From Streptomyces werraensis (GTDB lineage: Bacteria; Actinomycetota; Actinomycetes; Streptomycetales; Streptomycetaceae): DNA of 64,000 nucleotides. Where the stretch lies: positions 324,117 through 388,116 of the forward strand of contig BNBX01000005.1 in the NCBI GenBank assembly GCA_014656175.1, read 5' to 3'. The notes below the pieces were generated by a model. The model worked only from the letters and a program-made list of their open reading frames with translations, made no database searches and was not told the origin of the DNA. The position numbers were made by a program, and so were the translations under genes. Positions 57,190 to 64,000 of the stretch are shown here, one piece after another; the stretch's first letter is position 1; each line of letters opens with the position of its first letter.

Positions 57190-58601
57190 GAAGCGGTCGC
57201 CGGCCGCCCCTCCCCGTACAGCCACTCCTCCCAGACCCGGGAGAAGTCCTTGTCCGGCACCTCCTTCTCGACGTACGCGGTGAAGTCGTCCGTGCTCGCG
57301 TTGGAGTGCCGGTACTTCGCCGCCCAGCCGCGCAGCAGGCGGCCGAAGGCCTCGTCGCCGGCCGTCCTGCGGACCATGTGGAGGACCATCGCGCCGCGCC
57401 AGTACACGGGCGTGGCGGAGATGTGCGCCGCGTCCGGCGGGTCGGCGGGCGGGAAGGACCAGAGCGCGGCGTCGGTCCCCGCGTCCGGGAAGTACGAGCC
57501 GGAGTACAGGCGGTCGAAGGTGCTCTGCGCGCTGCCCTCGCCGTGGTCCTCCTCCCACAGCCACTGCGCGTACGTGGCGAACCCCTCGTTGAGCCACATG
57601 TCCCGCCAGGTCCGCGGGGTGACGGAGTCGCCGTACCACTGGTGGGCGATCTCGTGGACCAGCAGCGCCGTGTCGGGGGCGCCCGCGAAGACGGGGCGGT
57701 TCTGCGTCTCCAGGGCGTACCCGGCGTCCCCGGGGCGTTCGACGATCGCGCCCGCGGAGGAGAAGGGGTACGGCCCGAACCGCCGCTCGGCCCACTCCAC
57801 GACCTCCGGGAGCAGCTTCACCGGCGCGCGGCTCGCCGCCGCCTGCCGCGGGTCGACGGCGGTGAACAGCGGCAGCCCGCCGGCGGTCTCCCCGCGGTGG
57901 ACGTCGTAGCGGCCGATCGCGACCGTCGCCAGATAGCTCGCCATGGGCTCGGGAGTGTGCCAGCGGTACGTCGTGCGGCCGTCCTTCGTCTCCTCGCCGG
58001 CCGGTTCGCCGTTGGAGAGCGCCCTGAGGTCCTCGGGCACGGTGACGGAGAGGGTGTAGGTGGCCTTGTCGGAGGGGTGGTGGTTGCCGGGGAACCAGGC
58101 CATGGAGCCGACCGGCTGGCCCAGGGCGAGCGCCCCGTCGGCGGTGGGCAGCCAGCCCTCCTCGGAGCCGTCGGGGTCGGTGACCGTCTCCGGCCGGCCC
58201 GAGTAGCGCACGACGACCCGGAAGTGCGCGTCCCGGTCGAGGGCGCGTCGCGGCCGCACGGTCAGCTCCTGCCCCTCGCGGCCGAAGCGGGCGCCTGTGC
58301 CGTCGACGGTGACGGTGTCCACGTCCAGGCCCTGGAGGTCGAGGTTCAGGGCGGTCAGGTCCTCGGTGGCGCGGGCGTCGACGGTCGCGGTGCCGGCGAG
58401 CCGGCGGTCGTCGGGGTCGTAGGCGAGGGCGAGGTCGTAGTGGGTGACGTCGTAGCCGCCGTTGCCCGCCTTCGGGAAGTACGGATCGCCGGCGCCGTCG
58501 TCGCCGGCCCCCTCGGCGCCGGAGCCCGGCCCGCACGCGGCGAGCGCCACCGCGAGCAGGGCGGCGGCGGTTCCGCGGCTCAGGGGGCGGGGGATGCGCA
58601 C
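57186..58601 (-). CDS. M1-family metallopeptidase lipoprotein
   Basis: A 471-residue gluzincin with a signal peptide and lipobox LAAC (residues 19-22, in ALLAVALAACGPG), so it should be membrane-anchored outside. Domains: an N-terminal β sandwich with YDVTHYDLALAYDPDDRRLA, then the catalytic domain with GDAGYALETQNRPVFAG (GxMEN-like, here ALETQN) and the zinc site HEIAHQWYG with the distal Glu in NEGFATYAQW. The usual GAMEN is GYALETQ. TAGGAT six bases before the GTG start suggests a leaderless mRNA. Confidence 0.92.
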   Translation of the reverse strand: MRIPRPLSRGTAAALLAVALAACGPGSGAEGAGDDGAGDPYFPKAGNGGYDVTHYDLALAYDPDDRRLAGTATVDARATEDLTALNLDLQGLDVDTVTVDGTGARFGREGQELTVRPRRALDRDAHFRVVVRYSGRPETVTDPDGSEEGWLPTADGALALGQPVGSMAWFPGNHHPSDKATYTLSVTVPEDLRALSNGEPAGEETKDGRTTYRWHTPEPMASYLATVAIGRYDVHRGETAGGLPLFTAVDPRQAAASRAPVKLLPEVVEWAERRFGPYPFSSAGAIVERPGDAGYALETQNRPVFAGAPDTALLVHEIAHQWYGDSVTPRTWRDMWLNEGFATYAQWLWEEDHGEGSAQSTFDRLYSGSYFPDAGTDAALWSFPPADPPDAAHISATPVYWRGAMVLHMVRRTAGDEAFGRLLRGWAAKYRHSNASTDDFTAYVEKEVPDKDFSRVWEEWLYGEGRPATAS

Positions 58602-58651
58602 GCCGGGATCCTATGGCGGGAAGGCCGTCGGACCGTGACACCATCACCCAC

Positions 58652-59152
58652 GTGCTCGACATCGGTTACGCCCTCTCCAACCGCTTCCCCGACCCTCCGC
58701 AGACCGACTACCGCCGCGCGGACGTCCACGCCCTGCGGCACGACCTGTTCTGCGGCGACGTCTATCTCGCCGACACCGAGTCGGACCGCGAGATCTCCAC
58801 AGCCTGGGGATGGGTGCCGGTGCTCGACTTCGCGTGGGCGCTGTGCGACATCGTGGAGCGCGTCGACCGGGACCCGGCGGGCTCGCGCGCCTCACGGCCG
58901 CAGTACGCCGAACTGGACTTCACCGAATCCACCGACCGGCTGCTGTTCGAGCGGCGCTTCGGCTGGGTCGACGTCGAGGCGGAGTGGCTCCCCGCGTCCG
59001 AGCCGCCGCTCACCTTCTCCCACGCCGAACTGCGCCGGGAGGCCCGCGACTTCCTGCACGACCTGCTGGCCGACCTGATCGACCTGCACGAAGACCTCGG
59101 CGAGAACCCGGCGGTCTGGACCCTCCAGTCCCGCTATCCCCGCGTGAGCTGA
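58652..59152 (+). CDS. Hypothetical protein (Streptomyces-conserved type)
   Basis: A 166-residue acidic protein of no known family, starting MLDIGYALSNRFPDPPQTDY, with WGWVPVLDFAWALCDIVERV and a helical C-terminus LRREARDFLHDLLADLIDLH. It resembles immunity- or contact-type small proteins only in being acidic and Trp-rich. I chose the GTG at 58652 because an alternative ATG at 58613 overlaps the M1 peptidase promoter; the ATG remains possible. Confidence 0.65.
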   Translation: MLDIGYALSNRFPDPPQTDYRRADVHALRHDLFCGDVYLADTESDREISTAWGWVPVLDFAWALCDIVERVDRDPAGSRASRPQYAELDFTESTDRLLFERRFGWVDVEAEWLPASEPPLTFSHAELRREARDFLHDLLADLIDLHEDLGENPAVWTLQSRYPRVS

Positions 59153-59191
59153 CGGGGCGCCGCTCCCCCCTGCGGGGTGGGCCGAGGACAG

Positions 59192-59344
59192 TCAGGCGCC
59201 GATGCGTCCCCTCAGTTCCCGGGCCTCCTCGGTGCGTCGGTGATCCGGGCCGAGGACGCCCAGACAGGCGTCGTGAGCGGCAACCGCCCGCGCCCGCGCC
59301 TCGTCGCGGCGGCCCAGCCCGAGCAGCGCGGTGGCCTCGGCCAC
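59192..59344 (-). pseudogene. Short TPR-like fragment
   Basis: The reverse strand encodes about 50 residues, VAEATALLGLGRRDEARARA, then GVLGPDHRRTEEARELRGRI, like the final repeat of a tetratricopeptide protein. There is no proper start; the frame continues upstream into the pentapeptide gene without an ATG. It is probably the remnant of a larger gene, or a very small real one. Confidence 0.35.
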
Positions 59345-59384
59345 CCGTTCGACGATCTCCTGAACCGCGCACGGTACCGGCCAC

Positions 59385-60062
59385 TCACCCCTCCACGGCG
59401 ATCCCCAGCTCCCCCGCCAGCACCGGCGCCAGGTCCAGCAGCTGGGCCGTGCTGATCACCGCCCCGGACAGGCGGTCCACCCCGCGGGCGATCTCCAGCG
59501 AGGCCGCCCGGCGCAGGTCCACGTCCTTGAGTGTGGCACCGGACAGGTCGACGCCCTTCAGCGTGCAGTCGACGAACTCCACGCGCTCCAGGCGCGCCCC
59601 GCCGAAGTCCGGCTCCACCAGCACGCAGCCCTCGAAGACCACGTCCTTGAGCGCTGCCGAGCGCAGGTTCAGGAAATCGATCTTCCCGCCCCGGATCCAC
59701 ACCCGCTCCAGCGCCGCCCCGTGCAGCTGCGTGCCGCCGAGCCGGGCGTCGGTCAGCTCGACGTCCCTCAGGGTCGCGCCCGCCAGGTCCGTGCCCACGC
59801 CGCGGACCCCGTCGAGCGCCGAGTCCAGCAGCCGCGCCCTGGGCAGCCGCGTCTCGTCCAGCGCGCACCCCCGCAGCGCGCAGTCCATGAAGCGCGCCCC
59901 CGCCCCGTCCTGCCCGGCGAGGTCCGCGCCGGCGAACTCCAGCCCGTCGTAGTCCCCGTCCGGCTCCAGACCACCCCCCTCGAACGCCTCCAGCGGGGGC
60001 AGCCGCAGCTCCGGCCTCCGCGCCGCCCGCACCCCCGGTCTCCCTGCCGCTCCACGCACCAT
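59385..60062 (-). CDS. Pentapeptide-repeat protein
   Basis: A 225-residue protein with repeated A(D/N)LxG-type pentapeptides, such as EFAGADLAGQDGAGARFMD, LAGATLRDVELTDARLGGTQ, DFGGARLERVEFVDCTLKGV and DLSGATLKDVDLR, forming a right-handed β-helix. Some such proteins mimic DNA and protect gyrase from quinolones; the family is too broad to assign this one. It is divergent from the FAD oxidoreductase. Confidence 0.9.
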   Translation of the reverse strand: MVRGAAGRPGVRAARRPELRLPPLEAFEGGGLEPDGDYDGLEFAGADLAGQDGAGARFMDCALRGCALDETRLPRARLLDSALDGVRGVGTDLAGATLRDVELTDARLGGTQLHGAALERVWIRGGKIDFLNLRSAALKDVVFEGCVLVEPDFGGARLERVEFVDCTLKGVDLSGATLKDVDLRRAASLEIARGVDRLSGAVISTAQLLDLAPVLAGELGIAVEG

Positions 60063-60194
60063 GCGCCCATGCTGCACCCCGCCTCTGACAACGCGTCCGG
60101 CCTGCGGAAACGCCCCGCATGTCACATCCCGGCGCCGCCCGACGTCCTGGTTGTGCACGGACCGACCGAGCCCGACCGAGGGAGAAGCCCAGTC

Positions 60195-61352
60195 ATGCAC
60201 CGCATCACCGTCGTCGGCGGCGGATTCGCCGGACTCACCGCGGCCGTCTCCGCCGCCGAGGCGGGCGCCAAGGTCACCCTGTACGAGGCCCACCACACCC
60301 TGGGCGGCCGCGCCCGCACCGCCGACGCCCCCTACCGCACCAACGAGGGCCCGCACGCCCTCTACAGCGGCGGACCGCACTGGACCTGGCTGCGCGCGAG
60401 GGGCCTGCTCGGCCCGCTCGCCCCGCTGCCGCTGCGGGAGGCGGCGCGGTTGCGGCTGCGCCACCGGGGCGCACTGCGCCGCACCCCGCCGCCCGCGATG
60501 CTGAAGCTGCTGCGCCCCGGACTGCGGGCGCCCGTGGACGCCGACTTCCTCACCTGGGCCACCGGGATCGCCGGGCCGGAGGGCGCGCGGGCCGCCGCGC
60601 ACTACTCGGCCGTCGCGCTGTTCCACCACGACCCCGGCTCGCTGTCCGCCGCGTTCGTGCACGAGCGGCTGCGCCGGGCCACGAAGCTGCCGCCGGAGGC
60701 GCACTACCCGCGGGGCGGCTGGGGCGCGCTGATCGACCGGATGGCCGCCCACGCCTGGAACCTGGGCGTGCGTGTCGAGACCCTGTCCCGTGTCGAGACC
60801 CTCCCCACCGGCACCCCGGTGGTCGTCGCCACCTCCCTGGAGTCCGCCCGCCGCCTCCTCCGCGATCCCTCGCTGACCTGGCCGAGCGGCCGGACCGTGC
60901 TGGTCGACCTGGCGCTGCGCACCCGGCGCGGCGACCCGTTCGTGGTGTCCGACCTGGACGCGCCCGGATGGCTGGAACGGTTCACCGCGCAGGACCACAC
61001 CCTCGCCCCGGCCGGGGAGCAGCTGATCCAGAGCCAGATCCCGGTCGGTCCTGACGCGTCGAAGGCCGAGGGCGCCGCCCGCGCGGACGAGCTGCTGGAC
61101 CTGGGCTTTCCCGGCTGGCGGGAGCGGCTCACCTGGCGGCGCGAGGCGCTGGCGGACGCCCGTACCGGCGCGGTCGACCCGCCCGGCGCCACCTGGCGTG
61201 ACCGGCCCGCCGTGGACCGCGGGGACGGGGTCTATCTGGCCGGGGACCGGGTCGCCGCGCCGGGCGTGCTGTCGGAGGTGTCCTTCACCAGCGCCCTGAC
61301 GGCCGTCTCCCTCGCCCTCGGCCGGGACGCACTTGACCTCAAGCGCGCTTGA
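60195..61352 (+). CDS. FAD-dependent oxidoreductase (amine oxidase/phytoene desaturase-like)
   Basis: A 385-residue flavoprotein. The N-terminal Rossmann motif is ITVVGGGFAGLTAAVSAAEA with LYEAHHTLGGRART, an FAD-binding stretch; near the C-terminus DGVYLAGDRVAAPGVLSEVS is the second FAD motif. It resembles NAD(P)/FAD-dependent desaturases; substrate unknown. GGGAGA lies before the ATG. It is followed 60 bp later by a quinone-oxidoreductase-type gene. Confidence 0.88.
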   Translation: MHRITVVGGGFAGLTAAVSAAEAGAKVTLYEAHHTLGGRARTADAPYRTNEGPHALYSGGPHWTWLRARGLLGPLAPLPLREAARLRLRHRGALRRTPPPAMLKLLRPGLRAPVDADFLTWATGIAGPEGARAAAHYSAVALFHHDPGSLSAAFVHERLRRATKLPPEAHYPRGGWGALIDRMAAHAWNLGVRVETLSRVETLPTGTPVVVATSLESARRLLRDPSLTWPSGRTVLVDLALRTRRGDPFVVSDLDAPGWLERFTAQDHTLAPAGEQLIQSQIPVGPDASKAEGAARADELLDLGFPGWRERLTWRREALADARTGAVDPPGATWRDRPAVDRGDGVYLAGDRVAAPGVLSEVSFTSALTAVSLALGRDALDLKRA

Positions 61353-61412
61353 GGTCACACGGTGGGCAGCGGGGCGCACGGGGCGCCCCGCGACCGACCC
61401 AGGGGGAGCACC

Positions 61413-62387
61413 ATGCACGCCGTCCGACTGCACGCCTTCGGCCCCGCCGAGCACCTCACCTACGAGCGGGTCGAGGATCCGGTGCCGGGTCCCGGCCAGG
61501 TCCGGGTCGCCGTCCGGGCGGCCGGGGTCCACCTCCTCGACACCGCCCTGCGCGAGGGCCTGCGCGGGCCCGCCCCGGCCCCCGCCGAGCTGCCGACGAT
61601 CCCCGGCCGTGAGGTCGCCGGGGTGGTCGACGCGCTCGGCCCGGACACGCCCCCCGAGTGGCTCGGCAAGCGGGTCGTCACCCACCTCGGCTTCGCCCCC
61701 GGCGGCTACGCGGAACTGGCCGTCGCCGACGCCGCACGGCTGCACGAGATCCCGGAGCGCCTGGACTTCGCCCAGGCCGTCGCCATGATCGGCACGGGCC
61801 GTACGACGATGGGGATCGTGCAGTTCGCCGAGCCGGGCCCCGGTGACGTGGTCGCCGTCCCGGCCGCGGCGGGCGGTATCGGCACCCTCCTCGTGCAGTA
61901 CGCCAGGAACGCGGGCGCGACCGTCGTCGGCCTCGCCGGAGGCCCGGCGAAGACCGCCCTGGCCACGCAGGCCGGCGCCGACCTCGCCGTCGACTACACC
62001 GCCCCCGGCTGGCCCGCGCGGCTGGAGGAGTACCGGGGCAAGCTCACCGTCGTGTACGACGGCGTGGGCGGGGACGTCGCCCGCACCCTGGTCGGCCTGC
62101 TCGCGCCGGGCGGACGGCACGTGGTGTTCGGCTGGACCTCGCAGGGCATCGGCAGCGACCGCCCGTACCTCGTCGACGGCGTCTCGGTCGGCGTCCTCGG
62201 CCCCGAGATGATGCGCCGGGCCGGCGGCGACGACCCCATGCGCACGCTGGAGTCCCGCTCCCTCGCCGAGGCGGCCGCGGGCCGGCTCACCCCCGCCGTG
62301 CACCGCTTCCCTCTGTCCCGGGCCGCCGACGCCCACCGGGCCCTGGAGAACCGGGGCACGACAGGCAAGGTCGTCCTCGAGCCCTGA
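61413..62387 (+). CDS. Zinc-binding-dehydrogenase-family quinone oxidoreductase
   Basis: A 324-residue MDR reductase: MHAVRLHAFGPAEHLTYERV, VRVAVRAAGVHLLDTALREG, PGREVAGVVDALGPDT, VAVPAAAGGIGTLLVQYARN (NADPH loop) and VYDGVGGDVARTLVGLL. No zinc ligands are visible, so it is of the quinone-oxidoreductase type. GGGGGAG lies upstream of the ATG. It is adjacent to the FAD oxidoreductase. Confidence 0.92.
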   Translation: MHAVRLHAFGPAEHLTYERVEDPVPGPGQVRVAVRAAGVHLLDTALREGLRGPAPAPAELPTIPGREVAGVVDALGPDTPPEWLGKRVVTHLGFAPGGYAELAVADAARLHEIPERLDFAQAVAMIGTGRTTMGIVQFAEPGPGDVVAVPAAAGGIGTLLVQYARNAGATVVGLAGGPAKTALATQAGADLAVDYTAPGWPARLEEYRGKLTVVYDGVGGDVARTLVGLLAPGGRHVVFGWTSQGIGSDRPYLVDGVSVGVLGPEMMRRAGGDDPMRTLESRSLAEAAAGRLTPAVHRFPLSRAADAHRALENRGTTGKVVLEP

Positions 62388-62452
62388 ACACCCGTGCACC
62401 GGCCCGCGAAATCGCGCGCGCCCCGCCTCCGTACCCCACTACCGTGCGAGGC

Positions 62453-63340
62453 GTGATCGACATCCCCGCGGAACTCGCCGAGGCCCAGATCAAGTTCAAC
62501 AAGGAGGCCGGACGGGCCTTCCTCGCCGCCCTCCCGGACCTCACCGCGGACTTCCTGGACCGCTGGGAGCTGCGCCTCGCCGGAGCGCCCATGCACGGCG
62601 TCAGCGCCCTCGTCCTCCCGGTCGACCGCGCCGACGGCACCCCCGCGGTGCTCAAGCTGCAGATCCGCGACCACGAGAGCGAGGGCGAGCCGGTCGCCCT
62701 GCGCCTGTGGAACGGCGACGGGGCGGTCCGGCTGCTCGACCACGACGAGCCGACCGGCACCATGCTGCTGGAGCGCCTGGACTCCTCCCGGATGCTCGCC
62801 CACCAGCCCGACGTCCACGAGGGCGTCCTGGTGATCGCGCGTCTCCTGGCCCATCTGCACGCCACCCCGGCGCCCCCGGGGATGCGCCGCCTCGGCGACA
62901 TCGCCGCGTCCATGCTGGAGCGCACGCCCGCCGTCCTCGACCGCATCCCCGACCCCGGGGCCCGCCGCCTCGTCGCCGACTGCGCGGCCGCGGTGCGCGA
63001 GGTCGCGGACGAGCCGGGCGACCGGCTGCTCCACTGGGACCTGCACGACGAGAACGTCCTCGCCGCCGACCGCGCGCCCTGGCTCGCCATCGACCCCAAG
63101 CCGCTCGCCGGCGACCCCGGCTTCGACCTGTGGCCCGCCCTGGCCAACAACTTCGATCCCGGCGACGTCCTGTGGCGCTTCGACGCGATGACCGAGGTGC
63201 TCGGCCTGGACCGCGCGCGGGCCCGGGCGTGGACGTACGGGCGGGTGCTGCAGAACTGTTTGTGGGAGACCGAGGAAGGCCGCCCCCTGGACGAGGCGGA
63301 CCTCGAGGTCGCCCGCCGCCTGCGCGGCCGTACGCGATGA
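62453..63340 (+). CDS. Aminoglycoside/streptomycin 6-phosphotransferase-like kinase
   Basis: A 295-residue APH(6)-like kinase: AEAQIKFNKEAGRAFLAALP near the N-terminus, TPAVLKLQIRDHESEGEPVA (ATP-binding Lys and Glu), DRLLHWDLHDENVLA (catalytic HxDxxxxN) and LAIDPKPLAGDPGFDL (metal DFG-like). The family includes streptomycin and hydroxyurea phosphotransferases; resistance is possible but not proven. TACCGT at 62440-62445 lies 7 bases before the GTG, so leaderless start at 62453; a GTG at 62444 is also in frame. Confidence 0.85.
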   Translation: MIDIPAELAEAQIKFNKEAGRAFLAALPDLTADFLDRWELRLAGAPMHGVSALVLPVDRADGTPAVLKLQIRDHESEGEPVALRLWNGDGAVRLLDHDEPTGTMLLERLDSSRMLAHQPDVHEGVLVIARLLAHLHATPAPPGMRRLGDIAASMLERTPAVLDRIPDPGARRLVADCAAAVREVADEPGDRLLHWDLHDENVLAADRAPWLAIDPKPLAGDPGFDLWPALANNFDPGDVLWRFDAMTEVLGLDRARARAWTYGRVLQNCLWETEEGRPLDEADLEVARRLRGRTR

Positions 63341-63361
63341 AGGTGCCTCGGCAATGAGAAA

Positions 63362-63389
63362 CCCGGGCCGGAGGAGGTCCCGGCCCGGG
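63362..63389 (-). terminator. Hairpin after tRNA-Thr
   Basis: CCCGGGCCGG (63362-63371) and CCGGCCCGGG (63380-63389) form a perfect 10-bp stem with an 8-nt loop, just downstream of the tRNA on the minus strand. Confidence 0.8.
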
Positions 63390-63396
63390 GAGTCGA

Positions 63397-63473
63397 TGGA
63401 GCCCCCTGTCGGATTCGAACCGACGACCTGCTGTTTACAAGACAGCTGCTCTGACCATCTGAGCTAAGGAGGC
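63397..63473 (-). tRNA. tRNA-Thr (anticodon TGT)
   Basis: Read on the minus strand it begins GCCTCCTTAGCTCAG, has a seven-base acceptor stem GCCTCCT/AGGGGGC, D-arm AGCTC...GAGC, anticodon loop CTTGTAA (anticodon TGT, reads ACA), T-arm GTCGG-TTCGAAT-CCGAC, discriminator T and an encoded CCA. All arms pair. It decodes threonine ACA, a rare codon in this GC-rich genome. Confidence 0.96.
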
Positions 63474-63543
63474 AGCGCGCGCGGCGCGCGCGAGGCGCGG
63501 TCCACTGTACACAGTGCCGGTTTCGCCGAGCCACGCACTTGAT

Positions 63544-63960
63544 TCAGGCGCGCCCCACCTCGTACGCGAAGGTGTACGGCACCTTCGCCTCACCGTGCCG
63601 GTAGGTGAAGCCGCCCGTGCCGCGCAGCCCCGCCAGCTCCCCGGTGCCGGAGCCCTCCACGACCTCGAAGGTGCAGTGCACGGTGCCGTCGTCGGCGAAA
63701 CGGCCCCGCTCCTCCAGCACGAAGGCGCCCGAGCGGCCGTCGACCCGGCCGGCGACGAGCTCCATCCCGGCGAAGGTTCCGGTGGCGGCGGTGTCGTAGG
63801 CGATCGTGTAGTCGCAGACGGTGGCCTCGGCCTCGATGCCTCCGGAGAAGGCGTTGACGACGGTGGCGTGCGCGAGCCGGGGGAAGGCGTCCTCCGGCGA
63901 GACGGGGTTCTCCTTCCAGTCGGCGAAGGTGAAGTGGCCGGCGGTCTCGGTGACGGGCAT
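63544..63960 (-). CDS. DUF3224 family protein
   Basis: A 138-residue β-barrel protein of DUF3224: SPEDAFPRLAHATVVNAFSG, GIEAEATVCDYTIAYDTAAT, GSFVLEERG-like strand (GAFVLEERGRFADDGTVH) and TGGFTYRHGEAKVPYTFAYE. Function unknown; likely cytosolic, with no signal peptide. GGAAGGGA precedes the ATG. The window ends 40 bp upstream. Confidence 0.9.
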   Translation of the reverse strand: MPVTETAGHFTFADWKENPVSPEDAFPRLAHATVVNAFSGGIEAEATVCDYTIAYDTAATGTFAGMELVAGRVDGRSGAFVLEERGRFADDGTVHCTFEVVEGSGTGELAGLRGTGGFTYRHGEAKVPYTFAYEVGRA

Positions 63961-64000
63961 GGCGGGTCCCTTCCAGGGTCGGCTGCAACGGCGCGTCCGG

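Noticed and set aside
59385..62399. Minus-strand open frame of about 1004 codons upstream of the pentapeptide gene
   Set aside because: The part beyond 60062 is antisense to the FAD and quinone oxidoreductases and has no domain-like sequence.
62453..63340. Acquired aminoglycoside-resistance gene
   Set aside because: Composition and context look native; APH(6)-like genes are widespread in Streptomyces without proof of resistance, so only the kinase family is stated.

Overview
The window is a piece of a Streptomyces chromosome. The base composition is visibly very GC-rich, start codons are often GTG or TTG, and genes are packed on both strands. The gene set is typical of the genus: futalosine menaquinone genes, a DUF397/XRE/ATPase trio, an XPB-type helicase, a stand-alone groEL, a MurR/MurQ pair, a nagK-nagA operon with DasR-like sites and a CdgB-like GGDEF protein. 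From memory, the order resembles the Streptomyces coelicolor core around SCO4270-SCO4332, read here in descending SCO order. I see no prophage, insertion sequence, CRISPR array or rRNA, and one tRNA gene.

Layout. 1-5.4 kb: the 3' end of an SLC13/ArsB-like permease, a secreted M23 peptidase behind a hairpin-rich leader, the DUF397/XRE/ATPase trio, and a helix-turn-helix gene followed by a small two-gene DUF6247/RelE-like cassette lying between two copies of a 50-bp repeat. 5.4-12.6 kb: VOC protein and divergent WYL regulator, DUF3027, MFS transporter, lipoprotein, mqnB-mqnD, a cold-shock protein and a small membrane protein. 12.5-19.1 kb: HAD hydrolase, a repeat-rich spacer, a HAAS-like membrane protein, a helicase-associated protein and XPB. 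19.2-22.7 kb: a DrrAB-type ABC exporter with a DUF4097 protein, divergent from an IS30-like-HTH/MarR regulator across a cluster of GTTGC operator-like repeats.

22.7-34.1 kb: mostly accessory single genes, including an aldo/keto reductase with divergent XRE regulator, a HelD/HelR-like RNA polymerase motor, CutC, mycothiol/DinB-type proteins, a virginiamycin B lyase-like propeller, hydrolases and a DinB-GNAT fusion. 34.1-36.2 kb: MurR-type regulator and MurQ. 37-43 kb: Old Yellow Enzyme, groEL with two tandem CIRCE elements, a cold-shock protein, then a SAM-I riboswitch controlling a threonine-synthase-like PLP enzyme and a MoaD/ThiS sulfur carrier. 43-46.7 kb: gpgS-otsA-otsB (glucosylglycerate/trehalose) and DUF3263. 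46.7-51.2 kb: orphan sugar-binding lipoprotein divergent from ROK kinase-nagA-pfkB. 51.2-64 kb: CBM-type membrane protein, CdgB, flavin reductase, acetyltransferases, ArfB, TerD, M1 peptidase, pentapeptide protein, two oxidoreductases, a phosphotransferase, tRNA-Thr and DUF3224.

The most interesting unit is the SAM-riboswitch/PLP-enzyme/sulfur-carrier operon. It looks like a sulfur-transfer (homocysteine/methionine) module annotated by homology as threonine synthase. The DUF6247/RelE-like cassette in its direct repeat and the GTTGC-operator ABC exporter locus come next. Many start codons lie 6-7 nt behind a TANNNT hexamer, which points to widespread leaderless transcription.
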